In this document: piece by piece, positions 1 to 7,133 of the stretch | Layout: each line of letters begins with the position of its first letter | Numbering within the stretch: position 1 is the first letter of the stretch | DNA from: Bacteroidia bacterium | GTDB taxonomy: Bacteria; Bacteroidota; Bacteroidia; Bacteroidales; VadinHA17 | Length of the DNA: 36,365 bases | NCBI GenBank assembly: GCA_026391475.1 | Contig: JAPLED010000053.1 | Coordinates: 1 to 36,365 of the forward strand | Direction of reading: 5' to 3' | Program-made: the position numbers and the translations under genes | The notes under the pieces: generated by a model | Database searches by the model: none | The model's input: the letters and a program-made list of their open reading frames with translations, nothing else | What the model was told of the DNA's origin: nothing

Positions 1-276
1 AGCTTTCTCAATCTGCGGAAATTCATCTTTTAAGGCTGTTGCCAGAACGTATGGAGTTCCTGAAAAAGTCTTTTTGAAATCGACGTAGTAGTTGAGTACT
101 CTATAAACCCTTTTTCTGTTTTTGTGGTAACGGTCGTAACTAAGTTCGTTGATTACAAAAAGCAACATTATAAACGAAGCTGCAAGAGCTATTGAAAGAC
201 CCATTAAATTAATTCCGGCAAATACTTTATTGTGCCTGATAAACCGGATAGCTGATTTGAGATAGTTTTTTAACAT
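1..276 (-). CDS. ABC transporter permease, MacB/FtsX type (N-terminal part, runs off the window)
   Basis: This frame is absent from the ORF track because it is cut by the window edge. It starts at the ATG on the minus strand ending at 276 and stays open to base 1, giving 92 residues. The start MLKNYLKSAIRFIRHNK is the usual cytosolic lead-in of Bacteroidota MacB/FtsX permeases, followed by one hydrophobic segment at about residues 19-44 and then the start of a periplasmic domain (ELSYDRYH, then FSGTPYVLATALKDEFP). These features are typical of the MacB periplasmic core family, whose members have four membrane segments and act with a LolD/MacB ATPase in lipoprotein, peptide or drug export. It lies 42 bp after the beta-propeller gene on the same strand, so it may be the last visible gene of the sigma/anti-sigma operon. 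The substrate cannot be told. Confidence 0.8.
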   Translation of the reverse strand, partial: MLKNYLKSAIRFIRHNKVFAGINLMGLSIALAASFIMLLFVINELSYDRYHKNRKRVYRVLNYYVDFKKTFSGTPYVLATALKDEFPQIEKA

Positions 277-318
277 GGTCCGTTCGTTGGTTTAGAGCCA
301 TTCCTGATTTATAAAAAT

Positions 319-1593
319 CTAATTGCTGCTTACTTTAAAACGGACTAATCTTAAAGGAACACCAGTTGTCTTTTTCATGAGTTGAAGCCCATAAATGTAA
401 CCGTTATAAAAAACCATTTTTGATGGTTTTATCTCTAAGTTATATTCATCGCAAACAAAGCTGCTCTGACAAACAAATTTCCCGTCATTCTCATATATCC
501 ATACATTAAACTTATTCGCATTTTCTTCTTTTGGGTATTCAAAGAATAATATATTTCCATCAGAATCTTTTATTATTGTTGAAAATACCGGCATGGGAAT
601 GGGTTCAGATATTTTTGTTAAATCGGTCTCCATTTCTTTTATCATATATTCTGAAGCAGATTTCATCTCATCGGAGGGGCCCCACAAACTCTCTGATTTT
701 GAGTTTTTATATTTCTCAATTGCTTTCTTTTGAATTTCTTTTTGTTCATCTACCGAGATGTAGTTTTTAGCCCACTCAATTTTGTCTTTTGAGATAAGTT
801 TCCCTTCTAAATCATACACTAATATTTCTCCTGTAGTTGGAATTGCAACAATCAGTTTGTTTCCTGTACATGCAATATTTGGTGATGAGACCATACCGAT
901 GCTTTTGGAAAATGGCATTGTTGTGCATGAAATTGCGCCACCCTTCTTAAACCTGTATGAATAATTAAAGAGCTTTCTTTGAGCTGACTCACCAGGATTT
1001 TCTGTAAAATATTCCCAGATAATTTTCTCCTCATTGGTTTCATAATCAACAATTGACACAAAATCACGAAATTTATTACTCCAGATTACCCATCCTACAA
1101 CAGCAATTTTATTATTGGGTAGTGGAATCATTTGTCGGGTCATATAATTGAGTTTCAAAGTTTTTTTATAATTTCCATTGAAGTCGAAACAAATCATATT
1201 CCCCATATTGTCCAAACCTGAAAAAAATGTGTTGTTATTGATTATACCTTCAATAGCATTGATTTTTTTATACTGTTCCCCTTTGCTGTTTATTATACCA
1301 AACTCCTTTTCAAACTTACCGGTTGGTGAGAATTTTGAATAGAAATTCCTGTAAGTATGATTTACAATAACAGAACCATCAGGCATTATTTTCAGAGATT
1401 TTCTATTGCCCATTGGTGTACTATAAATTGTATCATAATAAGTCTTAAAAACATTGTCCCAATTGTTACCCTGAGCATATTCAGGATCGGGGACGAGTTT
1501 TACGATTCCTCTTTTATAAACATCAATTAGTTTCTGCGCAGAGGCCGTCAATGCGACTACTGCAAGTAAGATGGTAAATAATAACTTTTTCAT
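319..1593 (-). CDS. Secreted six-bladed beta-propeller protein
   Basis: The 424-residue product begins with a clear signal peptide (MKKLLFTILLAVVALTASAQ, cleavage likely after SAQ). The mature part has repeated beta-rich stretches with the pattern of a Bacteroidota six-bladed propeller family (strand blocks such as SLKIMPDGSVIVNH, NNNTFFSGLDNMGNMICFD, NNKIAVVGWVIW, GNKLIVAIPTTGEILVYDLEGK and DSDGNILFFEYP). It has no lipobox, so it is probably periplasmic. Such proteins often sit beside ECF sigma or SusCD genes in this phylum, but their role is unknown; ligand sensing or binding is a guess. It lies 51 bp downstream of the anti-sigma gene on the same strand, which suggests co-transcription. Confidence 0.7.
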   Translation of the reverse strand: MKKLLFTILLAVVALTASAQKLIDVYKRGIVKLVPDPEYAQGNNWDNVFKTYYDTIYSTPMGNRKSLKIMPDGSVIVNHTYRNFYSKFSPTGKFEKEFGIINSKGEQYKKINAIEGIINNNTFFSGLDNMGNMICFDFNGNYKKTLKLNYMTRQMIPLPNNKIAVVGWVIWSNKFRDFVSIVDYETNEEKIIWEYFTENPGESAQRKLFNYSYRFKKGGAISCTTMPFSKSIGMVSSPNIACTGNKLIVAIPTTGEILVYDLEGKLISKDKIEWAKNYISVDEQKEIQKKAIEKYKNSKSESLWGPSDEMKSASEYMIKEMETDLTKISEPIPMPVFSTIIKDSDGNILFFEYPKEENANKFNVWIYENDGKFVCQSSFVCDEYNLEIKPSKMVFYNGYIYGLQLMKKTTGVPLRLVRFKVSSN

Positions 1594-1644
1594 TTTATCT
1601 GATTTTTTTAATTATGCTAAATGTTTATATATATGTTACTTAAA

Positions 1645-2094
1645 CTATTTTATAAAGTATTCAGAAATGTTACCTTTTGCGTCAATGAGATTGATGACCA
1701 AAGGAAGTTGTGTTACAGGGCGGTTTGCATCGACATCCATAGCAGAACCAATCTCAAGTATAATTTCATTCTGTTTTTTCATTTCCTTCTTTTGAGTAAT
1801 GACAATTACGAATAGGAGAATAGAGGCAGCTGCAATAATGTAGGAAATTCTTTTGGTCGTTAAATTGTGCTTTTTAATAAGCCTTGGGGGAATAGCAAAC
1901 TTTGGGATCTCTAAAGTGTCTTTTGTCAATAAATTTATTGCCTTTTTTACACTGGTTGCCAGTCTTTTTTGATTTTCAATTTTTACTGCACATTTATTAC
2001 AGGTAGCAACATGTTTTTCAATAAATGTAATTTCTTCCGAAGTAGCCTCTCCATCAATATATTTTTGAATTATATCATCATGAATACAGTTCAT
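1645..2094 (-). CDS. Membrane-bound zinc-finger anti-sigma factor
   Basis: The 149-residue protein has the anti-sigma zinc-finger motif HxxxCxxC at residues 28-35 (HVATCNKC) inside the N-terminal helical domain that binds ECF sigma factors. A membrane helix follows at about residues 83-99 (ISYIIAAASILLFVIVI), with a short periplasmic tail of about 50 residues. Its start overlaps the end of the sigma-factor gene by 17 bp, which points to translational coupling and a dedicated sigma/anti-sigma pair. The expected role is to hold the sigma factor at the membrane until a signal arrives. The tail is too short to contain a recognisable sensor domain. Confidence 0.85.
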   Translation of the reverse strand: MNCIHDDIIQKYIDGEATSEEITFIEKHVATCNKCAVKIENQKRLATSVKKAINLLTKDTLEIPKFAIPPRLIKKHNLTTKRISYIIAAASILLFVIVITQKKEMKKQNEIILEIGSAMDVDANRPVTQLPLVINLIDAKGNISEYFIK

Positions 2095-2566
2095 ATCGTT
2101 GATTTTTAAGTTCTTTCTCCATTTTTTTTAATGTACGTGATAACATTTTCCCTATTGAAGAAAATTTTATGCCAGTTACCTCTGCGATCTCTTTATAAGA
2201 TAGTCCTTCGCTATAGAAGGTTGCCAGAATTTTTTCCTGAGGTTTCAATTTTGAAATCGCAAGGTTTATGGCATCCTTCATCTTCTGGTTCTCTACTAAT
2301 CCGGGTTCACTTTTGTACTCACCTAGTGATTCAAGATTTTGAAATCGTTTCCTATTTCTCTGGTTATCTACGCATTTATTAATAGTAGCCCGATATAACC
2401 AGCTTTTTGGATGATGAATTATATTTCCATTGTTTGTTTTATTGAAGAAATCAATAAAAATTTCCTGAACTATATCAGAAACATCATCACTATCGCCAAC
2501 CATTCTTGTTGCAACACGGTGCATGGTCTTGTAGTTTTCAATGTATATTTCTTCGAATGTGTTCAA
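2078..2566 (-). CDS. ECF RNA polymerase sigma factor
   Basis: The 162-residue protein has the ECF two-domain layout. Region 2 covers about residues 5-70, with the helix MVGDSDDVSDIVQEIFIDFF and the region 2.4-like PKSWLYRATINKCVD. Region 4 covers about residues 100-155, with the helix-turn-helix EGLSYKEIAEVTGIKFSSIGKMLSRTLKKM. No extra domain is present. It is the first gene of the minus-strand group sigma, anti-sigma, propeller and permease, and probably drives its own operon plus unknown targets. No promoter could be assigned with confidence in the AT-rich DNA upstream (2567-2640). Confidence 0.9.
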   Translation of the reverse strand: MNTFEEIYIENYKTMHRVATRMVGDSDDVSDIVQEIFIDFFNKTNNGNIIHHPKSWLYRATINKCVDNQRNRKRFQNLESLGEYKSEPGLVENQKMKDAINLAISKLKPQEKILATFYSEGLSYKEIAEVTGIKFSSIGKMLSRTLKKMEKELKNQRYELYS

Positions 2567-2807
2567 AATATACTTTTACTAGTAAGGCGTATAACTATAC
2601 TATTTTGTGACAAAAAGATGATATATTTTAAATAGAGCATCAATAATAATTAAAAACTGTTAGCACAAGTATTACTTTACTGTCGCACGTTGGAAGAGTC
2701 GCTGTAAAATGAAGTGTCAGCCGTAACTTTCTTTGACCTCTGCAGCTTTAGCGAAAGAGGTAGCGAAGGCTGAGCAACTTACCTCTACGAGATTGGCGGC
2801 ATTATTT

Positions 2808-3844
2808 TTATTTTTGGAATATGTCAAAATATTCCCGGAAGATATATTTTCTATTTCGTTTAAATCCGGTTAGTTCTTCTAAGATTCCCTCTCTTTGAAA
2901 ATCAGCAATCAGTCTATTTGCTGTAGAAGGAGCGATACCTAGTAAAGCACAGACTGAATTTGAATCTGTGATCGGATCTTTTTGAAAACATTAATTGAAC
3001 TTGAAGCTGTCTCTATGATCCCAACTAAAAAGAATTTTATCCACTGTGATAAATTGTTTTTAGTCCTGGCTATCATTAGATTGTCAAAGTAATGGGTCCT
3101 GTTTTTTTCGAAGAAATCAGATAAATACAGAGAGGGTTTGTTTAGTATGTCATTACTCACAAGGTAGAGGGTTATCAATAGTCGTCCAATTCTACCATTA
3201 CCATCCAGGAAAGGGTGGATTGTCTCAAACTGATAATGTGCAATTGCAATTCTTATCAAATGTGGAGTAAGTAACTTTTGGTTATTTAAAAACAATTCCA
3301 GATCCGTCATTAAATCAAGAACCGATGATTGGTGAGGGGGTATGTAAATGGCATCCTTTAATGTAGCGCCCATCCAGTTTTGACTTTTTCGAAATTCTCC
3401 AGGATTTTTTTTCTCACCTCTGACACTTTGAAGTAGAACCTTGTGAGTATTCCTGATCAGTCGATTTGAAATTGGCAACTTTTCAAGTTGCACAATAGAG
3501 TAGTTTATAGCATTAATATAGTTTTGAACTTCATTCCAATCATCTCTTTTTTCCGGAGATATATCTTCTTCCTTAATAAGAACATCCTCAATATTTGTTT
3601 TTGTTCCCTCAATCTGGCTTGATGTCGTAGCCTCTTTTGTTATATGCATTTTGATAAAATAATCCACATCAGGGATTAATTGAGAAAATGCATTTAATTC
3701 GCCAATTAGTCTGTTTGCATCTGATAATAAGGAGTTTATTCCTGGTGATGCAATGATCCACTCATGGTCAATCTTCTCAGGTAGGAAGCTTTTATATTGA
3801 TACTGTTCAATGTATTTACCAGACTTAAAATCTTCTAGTCTCAT
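2808..3844 (-). pseudogene. Fic-domain AMP-transferase, frameshifted with loss of the linker before its winged-helix tail
   Basis: The tracked ORF (2939-3844, 301 residues) holds a complete Fic core. It has the motif HPFLDGNGRIGR at 210-221 and the class II inhibitory motif S-x-x-x-E-G at 75-80 (SSQIEG), so it belongs to the type that AMPylates proteins and is held inactive by an N-terminal helix. The ORF ends in an unnatural tail (KKIRSQIQIQSVLY). In the next frame, from 2978 down to a TAA at 2808, 56 residues encode the family's usual C-terminal winged helix (ALLGIAPSTANRLIADFQ, GFKRNRKYIFREY). The two parts meet near 2976-2985. Full-length relatives, as I recall them, have about 30 more residues between core and tail, so this looks like an out-of-frame internal deletion. 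The core may still fold; the DNA-binding tail cannot be made without a frame change. Confidence 0.85.
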
Positions 3845-4002
3845 TTTTACTTTTATTGCAAATATAAATAATTATATTTTCATAATCGTCTAAAAACGAA
3901 ATTATAAATCCGGGCGTTTTCATTCTGTCAGGGACGTCCATCATTAATGCTAACGGCAGCAGGTTGAAGAAGGTTACGTTACTCGCTTATTGGGTGTAGG
4001 GC

Positions 4003-4302
4003 TTATTTAAAAGTCAAGTTATTAGGATCTTGTCTAGTGTCATAAATCCTAAGAATGTCAATTTGAGTTTTACTGTCCCGATAGAATATTGAATTGTGCT
4101 TAGTAAGTACGCACTTTCTAATTTTTTTCTTTTTGTAAATTATCGGGAATTGTCTCGGATTAATAGAAATTTGCTTGAGAATATTTTCGGTTAAATCAAT
4201 AAAATGAATAGCTACCTTTTCATCCCAATTTTCGTTAAGGTAATCAAGTATATTGGCAAAGTCAATTTCAGAAAGTGGCGACCAGATGATCTGCTTAGAC
4301 AT
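4003..4302 (-). CDS. RelE/ParE-superfamily toxin of a type II toxin-antitoxin pair
   Basis: I take the start at MSKQIIWSPLSEIDF rather than the longer tracked ORF. This gives 99 residues, the usual length, and the ATG overlaps the antitoxin stop by 8 bp (ATGTCTAA). The sequence has the RelE/ParE fold pattern: a first strand with S-x-x-A/F (WSPLSEIDFANILDYL), a helical pair, then FPIIYKKKKIRKCVLTKHNSIFY and a C-terminal strand ending DILRIYDTRQDP. Family members either cleave mRNA at the ribosome or poison gyrase; the sequence does not say which. It appears intact, unlike the related toxin remnant at 6980-7133. Confidence 0.85.
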   Translation of the reverse strand: MSKQIIWSPLSEIDFANILDYLNENWDEKVAIHFIDLTENILKQISINPRQFPIIYKKKKIRKCVLTKHNSIFYRDSKTQIDILRIYDTRQDPNNLTFK

Positions 4303-4561
4303 GAGAATATTTCTTACGGAACTTATCAAGGACAACTTTATTTTGAATTCCTTTTCCGGCCTCAATCTCATCTATAGCATCAAAAATCCCATGTTTCTGG
4401 TTTTCAGACAACTTATCCCAATCAGAGATATCTTTCTGTCCATTGATATAATTAATTAAAACTCCATAAAGTTCCTCAAGTTTGCTTTTTTCAAGCGCGT
4501 CAATCTGACGAAAAATCCTGAGTTTTAAATCAGCAGTTGTCATGTTGAAATCTTTTCCCAA
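4295..4561 (-). CDS. Antitoxin of the RelE/ParE-type pair
   Basis: The product is 88 residues from the tracked start, or 82 if it starts at MTTADLKLRIF. It is a small, charged, helical protein. Its C-terminal region is the pattern seen in Bacteroidota antitoxins beside ParE-like toxins (WDKLSENQKHGIFDAIDEIEAGKG, then KFRKKYSHV). The acidic middle segment would wrap the toxin. It lies directly upstream of the toxin with an 8-bp overlap, as expected for a co-translated module in which the complex represses its own promoter. No N-terminal DNA-binding fold is recognisable by eye. Confidence 0.75.
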   Translation of the reverse strand: MGKDFNMTTADLKLRIFRQIDALEKSKLEELYGVLINYINGQKDISDWDKLSENQKHGIFDAIDEIEAGKGIQNKVVLDKFRKKYSHV

Positions 4562-5037
4562 AGATAATAAAAAAGTTTCTCATTGTTTTTGGTCACGGTT
4601 TGAAGCCTTGCACCCAGCGGCAACCTTTGAGGGAGGTTCCGTTACCCGGCGCAGCCCATCCGGCTACTGATCCCGGTAGTCTGGCAGGGAGTTATAAGTC
4701 AAATCGTGTTGTATCAAAGCGCAGGTGGTTGATTTATATCCACAGGAGCTTCATTTACTTTTGCAGTTACTAAATCCATAAACGCAGTTCGCTGATTCTA
4801 TTTCGCAGCTGCCAGATTAATAACCGCAGTTAGGATTTTTATAACCGTAGTCGAGTGAAAGTAAACCGCAGCCGGTAAATACATAAGCTCAGTAAGCAAT
4901 TTTATAAACGCAGTCAGCAATTCTATAAACGGAGTAGCTTGTTTTGGTTTTGTAGTTGTCTTACCTATACCCGATTATGCTTAGGCTTTATTTTAATTTA
5001 TTAGAAGGCACTTTCTGTTTATTTTAATCAAACAGTC
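4562..5037. other. Intergenic stretch of 476 bp in the accessory island
   Basis: No intact gene is visible. The part next to the antitoxin (about 4590-4720) is richer in G and C than its surroundings and has small inverted repeats such as AACCT/AGGTT and CTAC/GTAG. It resembles the structured spacers between the other small genes of the island. The rest is the 21-bp array, followed by about 70 bp of plain AT-rich DNA before the stop of the ORF-3-like gene. Confidence 0.6.
4721..4965. repeat. Degenerate tandem array, exact 21-bp period, 12 units
   Basis: A five-base core, most often GCAGT, recurs at 4721, 4742, 4763, 4784, 4805, 4826, 4847, 4868, 4889, 4910, 4931 and 4952, so every step is exactly 21 bp. 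The better-kept units read about ATAAACGCAGTnnGCnATTnT; the best matching pair is 4883-4903 and 4904-4924. The AG of the core is kept in all twelve units, while the rest is heavily diverged. On the minus strand, one frame reads as a heptapeptide repeat of the form T-A-F/V-I-x-L-x (TPFIELL, TAFIKLL, TTVIKIL, TAVINLA, TAFMDLV), broken by a single TAG. It has no start codon and ends in TGA near 4716. It could be the relic of a repeat protein or an array of phased protein-binding sites. Confidence 0.75.
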
Positions 5038-5604
5038 CTATACATCCTTAATCTTCAGTCTTTTTAGAATTCTATTCACTGCTTCTTTATCAAAATGTTC
5101 AGGGTCAAATTCTCCTCCCAGCCATTCAATATAGCTGTCATATTCTTCATGTTTTGGTTGTTTTAATATTTCTAATAGATCTGAATAACCCCATACTCCA
5201 CCACAATCTTCTGGGGGACAAGCCATCTTACCTTCCAAACAGACAGGGAATTTCAATTTTTCATCACCAGGAAGGATTTTTTCTAATAATACATCGTGTT
5301 CCCAACCGTCTCCAAAGTCATATTCGTAAACAATTTTATCTTTCTCCTTTTTCAGCAAGTCGGATATTTTGATTTTCTTGTAATCTACATTATTCATCTC
5401 ACCCCATGTGTCGTCGCCCGGCATTCTCTCTGTGTAGAAAGTCCGGTCTTTAATAAATTGGTGTAAATGTGAATTTTCCCAACCCATTGAGACTTGAATT
5501 ATCATATGAAAATCCGATAGCAATAAGTTCGAAGGGATCAATAATCTTCTCCAAATCTTCGGTTTAAATCTTGTCAATGCAATTTGAATCTGATATGTTT
5601 TCAT
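5038..5604 (-). CDS. Plasmid pRiA4b ORF-3-like protein
   Basis: The 188-residue protein matches the pRiA4b ORF-3-like family throughout. The N-terminal strand and helix YQIQIALTRFKPKIWRRLLI is followed by the histidine-bearing MGWENSHLHQF and the family hallmark VYEYDFGDGWEHDVLLEKI. Next comes the cysteine/acid motif CLEGKMACPPEDCGGVWGY and a C-terminal GGEFDPEHFD stretch. The family is widespread on plasmids and in accessory regions, and its function is unproven. The length is normal and no damage is seen. It is flanked by the 21-bp array on one side and by repeats on the other, which fits a mobile or formerly mobile neighbourhood. Confidence 0.88.
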   Translation of the reverse strand: MKTYQIQIALTRFKPKIWRRLLIPSNLLLSDFHMIIQVSMGWENSHLHQFIKDRTFYTERMPGDDTWGEMNNVDYKKIKISDLLKKEKDKIVYEYDFGDGWEHDVLLEKILPGDEKLKFPVCLEGKMACPPEDCGGVWGYSDLLEILKQPKHEEYDSYIEWLGGEFDPEHFDKEAVNRILKRLKIKDV

Positions 5605-5714
5605 AGTAATAGTATTTCTTTCAAATATAGAAAAAATGTCTATTCGTGAATCCCGACTTGCTTACCACGGAGATCGATATTGTTAGTTGGGGTCGATATC
5701 AACCGCTGGATTGG

Positions 5715-5732
5715 TCCCGATAGCTATCGGGA
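5715..5732. repeat. Perfect 18-bp palindrome TCCCGATAGCTATCGGGA
   Basis: The sequence equals its own reverse complement over all 18 bases. From memory, this or very similar palindromes recur in intergenic DNA of many Bacteroidota genomes. A half-site (GTCCCGATAG) also occurs near 4075, inside the toxin gene. It may be a repetitive extragenic element or a protein-binding site; it has no T-run that would make it a terminator. Confidence 0.8.
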
Positions 5733-5813
5733 TTGCAAAGGGTAGAAGAGCAGGAGTTGCCTCGTCATAAGTAACTTATCTAAGTGGTACTGCAAAAACC
5801 ATTAATTTGTTTT

Positions 5814-5877
5814 GGTTAATTTCTTAAAGTTACAGAATCATTGTCGTATAGTAGTCCCGGGTAGGCAAAAAAAGCAT
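5814..5877. repeat. Diverged direct repeat, copy A
   Basis: It pairs with 6837-6899 in the same orientation. The first part is best kept (GGTTAA, then CTTAAAGTTACAGAA), followed by shared TAGTCC, GG, GGC, an A-run and GCAT. A hand alignment gives 44 matches in the 55 columns from CTTAAAG to GCAT, with one single-base gap. The pair flanks the broken gene at 6046-6796. Both copies also lie upstream of a minus-strand gene, so they may be cassette boundaries or a shared leader. Confidence 0.65.
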
Positions 5878-6045
5878 TCCGATGAATCGGGACAAGTTGT
5901 GTTTGGTGGTAAAACCATGTCCTTGACAATCTATGACCGGAGAAAATTGACCATCCTTGATCGAAGTTAAGTGCCTTTTGATAAGCTATATATATAATTT
6001 AAAATCTAATCGATCAAATGTGGTCAAAACGTCTGGTTTTTGCAG

Positions 6046-6796
6046 TTAAGGCCTAAGCAGTCTCACCGTGGAGGACCCACCCCAACTCCTGGTGCAAAGC
6101 CTATTGCCTGGACGGTGGGCATCCAAGCGAGCCCGCCCAAAGTCTCGATGCCACCACCCAGTCGGCACAAGGTCACTTTTTACATGTTTTACATATTTTA
6201 CATATTGACCAAGAAACCATAAGGCATTGTTATCATACCTGTCATTACTTACTTCATTGTCCTACAGACCAGCCTGGAACGGCACAGATACGTCCATTAT
6301 TGACTACTTCTAATTTGGTCTGTCCCCGATGATTGCTTGAATATTCTTGAGGAAAATATACAAGCTCGTCTGTATCCAGTGCCTGTCTTAAGGTATCCCA
6401 TATCCAGACATGTTTTTCGGTATTGACACGAACAGGTATTAAAGGATCAGAAGGAGAACGTCTGGTTTGATAAATTTTCCCTTCTGCTGCGTGGTTAATA
6501 ATAGCTGCTTGCATTCGGTCAATAAGAAGGGGCGTTGGTATTGCCATGGGTGTTAATTCTAAACGATCAAACCCTTGTGGAACTTTTCTGCCCACAAGTT
6601 CTCTATTATGATCAAATAGTTCTACAACCTGTTCTTGGGTTGGTATTGGATACTCTTTTCCATCTATTCCGATCACCCCAATGCTTTCTGATTTCGAAAG
6701 AAACGTGAGAATGCCGATGCGGTTTAAGGCGGTAACGCAACGGGCATATTCCCTTTCAACAGGAAATAACTGTTCTGATTGAGGAGCTCCTTCCAT
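6046..6796 (-). pseudogene. Conserved-looking gene of unknown function, broken by a frame change (possibly with internal deletion)
   Basis: The tracked ORF (6254-6796, 180 residues) ends at AVPGWSVGQ. Directly after it, in the next frame from 6258 to a TAA at 6046, 70 residues of convincing protein follow. They include NNALWFLGQYVKYVKHV, then VPTGWWHRDFGRARLDAHRP and a cysteine/tryptophan-rich end. Tryptophan-rich, stop-free sequence starting exactly at the break argues that both parts belong to one gene. From memory, not checked, relatives carry extra residues between the two parts, which would mean a deletion rather than a one-base slip. I recognise no domain or catalytic motif. The N-terminal part has the phrases IGVIGIDGKEYPIPTQEQV and WIWDTLRQALDTDELVYFP. 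The start at 6796 is the only ATG after a nearby upstream stop. Confidence 0.75.
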
Positions 6797-6836
6797 GTGC
6801 GCTGATGCTTCTATGCAAAAACTTTTTTTTTGTCAG

Positions 6837-6899
6837 GGTTAAAAACTTAAAGTTACAGAAACGTTGTTATTTAATAGTCCAAGGCTGGCAAAAAAGCAT
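6837..6899. repeat. Diverged direct repeat, copy B
   Basis: This is the partner of 5814-5877, offset by 1023 bp. It lies just upstream of the broken gene, between that gene's start and the end of the toxin remnant. The core CTTAAAGTTACAGAA is identical to copy A. Confidence 0.65.
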
Positions 6900-6979
6900 G
6901 TGCTTGGCAGCTGGTGTGGGTGTCGCGATGGCAAGCTGCCAAACTCTTGCTTGAGCGTCGGATATCTATGCGTCGTGCA

Positions 6980-7133
6980 TTATTTGATTCTTTCGATATC
7001 TTGTTTGTTGTTGAATAAATATACCAGGTAAATTGTTTGCCCAGATATTTCATAGAAAATTGATGTTTGCTTACTTAATAGAGCTTTACGCAATCTCGAA
7101 TTATGTCCAAAAAATCTTGTAATCAGAGGCCAT
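6980..7133 (-). pseudogene. RelE/ParE-type toxin remnant with its middle deleted
   Basis: This is not in the ORF track. An ATG at 7133 overlaps the antitoxin stop by 11 bp and encodes MASDYKIFWT, the usual first strand of this toxin family, and then meets TAA. In a different frame, from 7108 down to a TAA at 6980, 42 residues give the C-terminal half of the same kind of toxin: RLRKALLSKQTSIFYEISGQ, then IYLVYLFNNKQDIERIK. A full toxin has about 95-100 residues, so roughly 45 are missing and the frame is lost. The tracked ORF at 6871-7053 is a shadow of this remnant. The product cannot be a working toxin. Confidence 0.85.

Larger units (their letters stand above)
5605..6045. other. Intergenic stretch of 441 bp with palindrome and direct repeat
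   Basis: No coding region is supported here. The stretch holds a perfect 18-bp palindrome at 5715-5732 and one copy of a diverged direct repeat at 5814-5877. It also has several scattered copies of the half-palindrome TCCCGA/TCGGGA (near 5650 and 5886). The last 100 bp are AT-rich and featureless by eye. Confidence 0.6.

Noticed and set aside
4303-4371. Longer N-terminus of the toxin ORF (start at 4371)
   Set aside because: The added 23 residues lie inside the antitoxin reading frame and do not fit the RelE/ParE fold start; the internal ATG gives the normal length and an 8-bp overlap.
4721-4965. CRISPR array
   Set aside because: The units are contiguous, diverged and 21 bp long, with no conserved repeat separated by unique spacers and no cas gene.
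6040-6222. Plus-strand ORF of 60 aa
   Set aside because: It is the antisense shadow of the broken gene's C-terminal frame, which explains its proline-rich look.
6871-7053. Minus-strand ORF of 60 aa
   Set aside because: It overlaps the toxin remnant in a different frame; the remnant frame has clear family sequence and this one does not.
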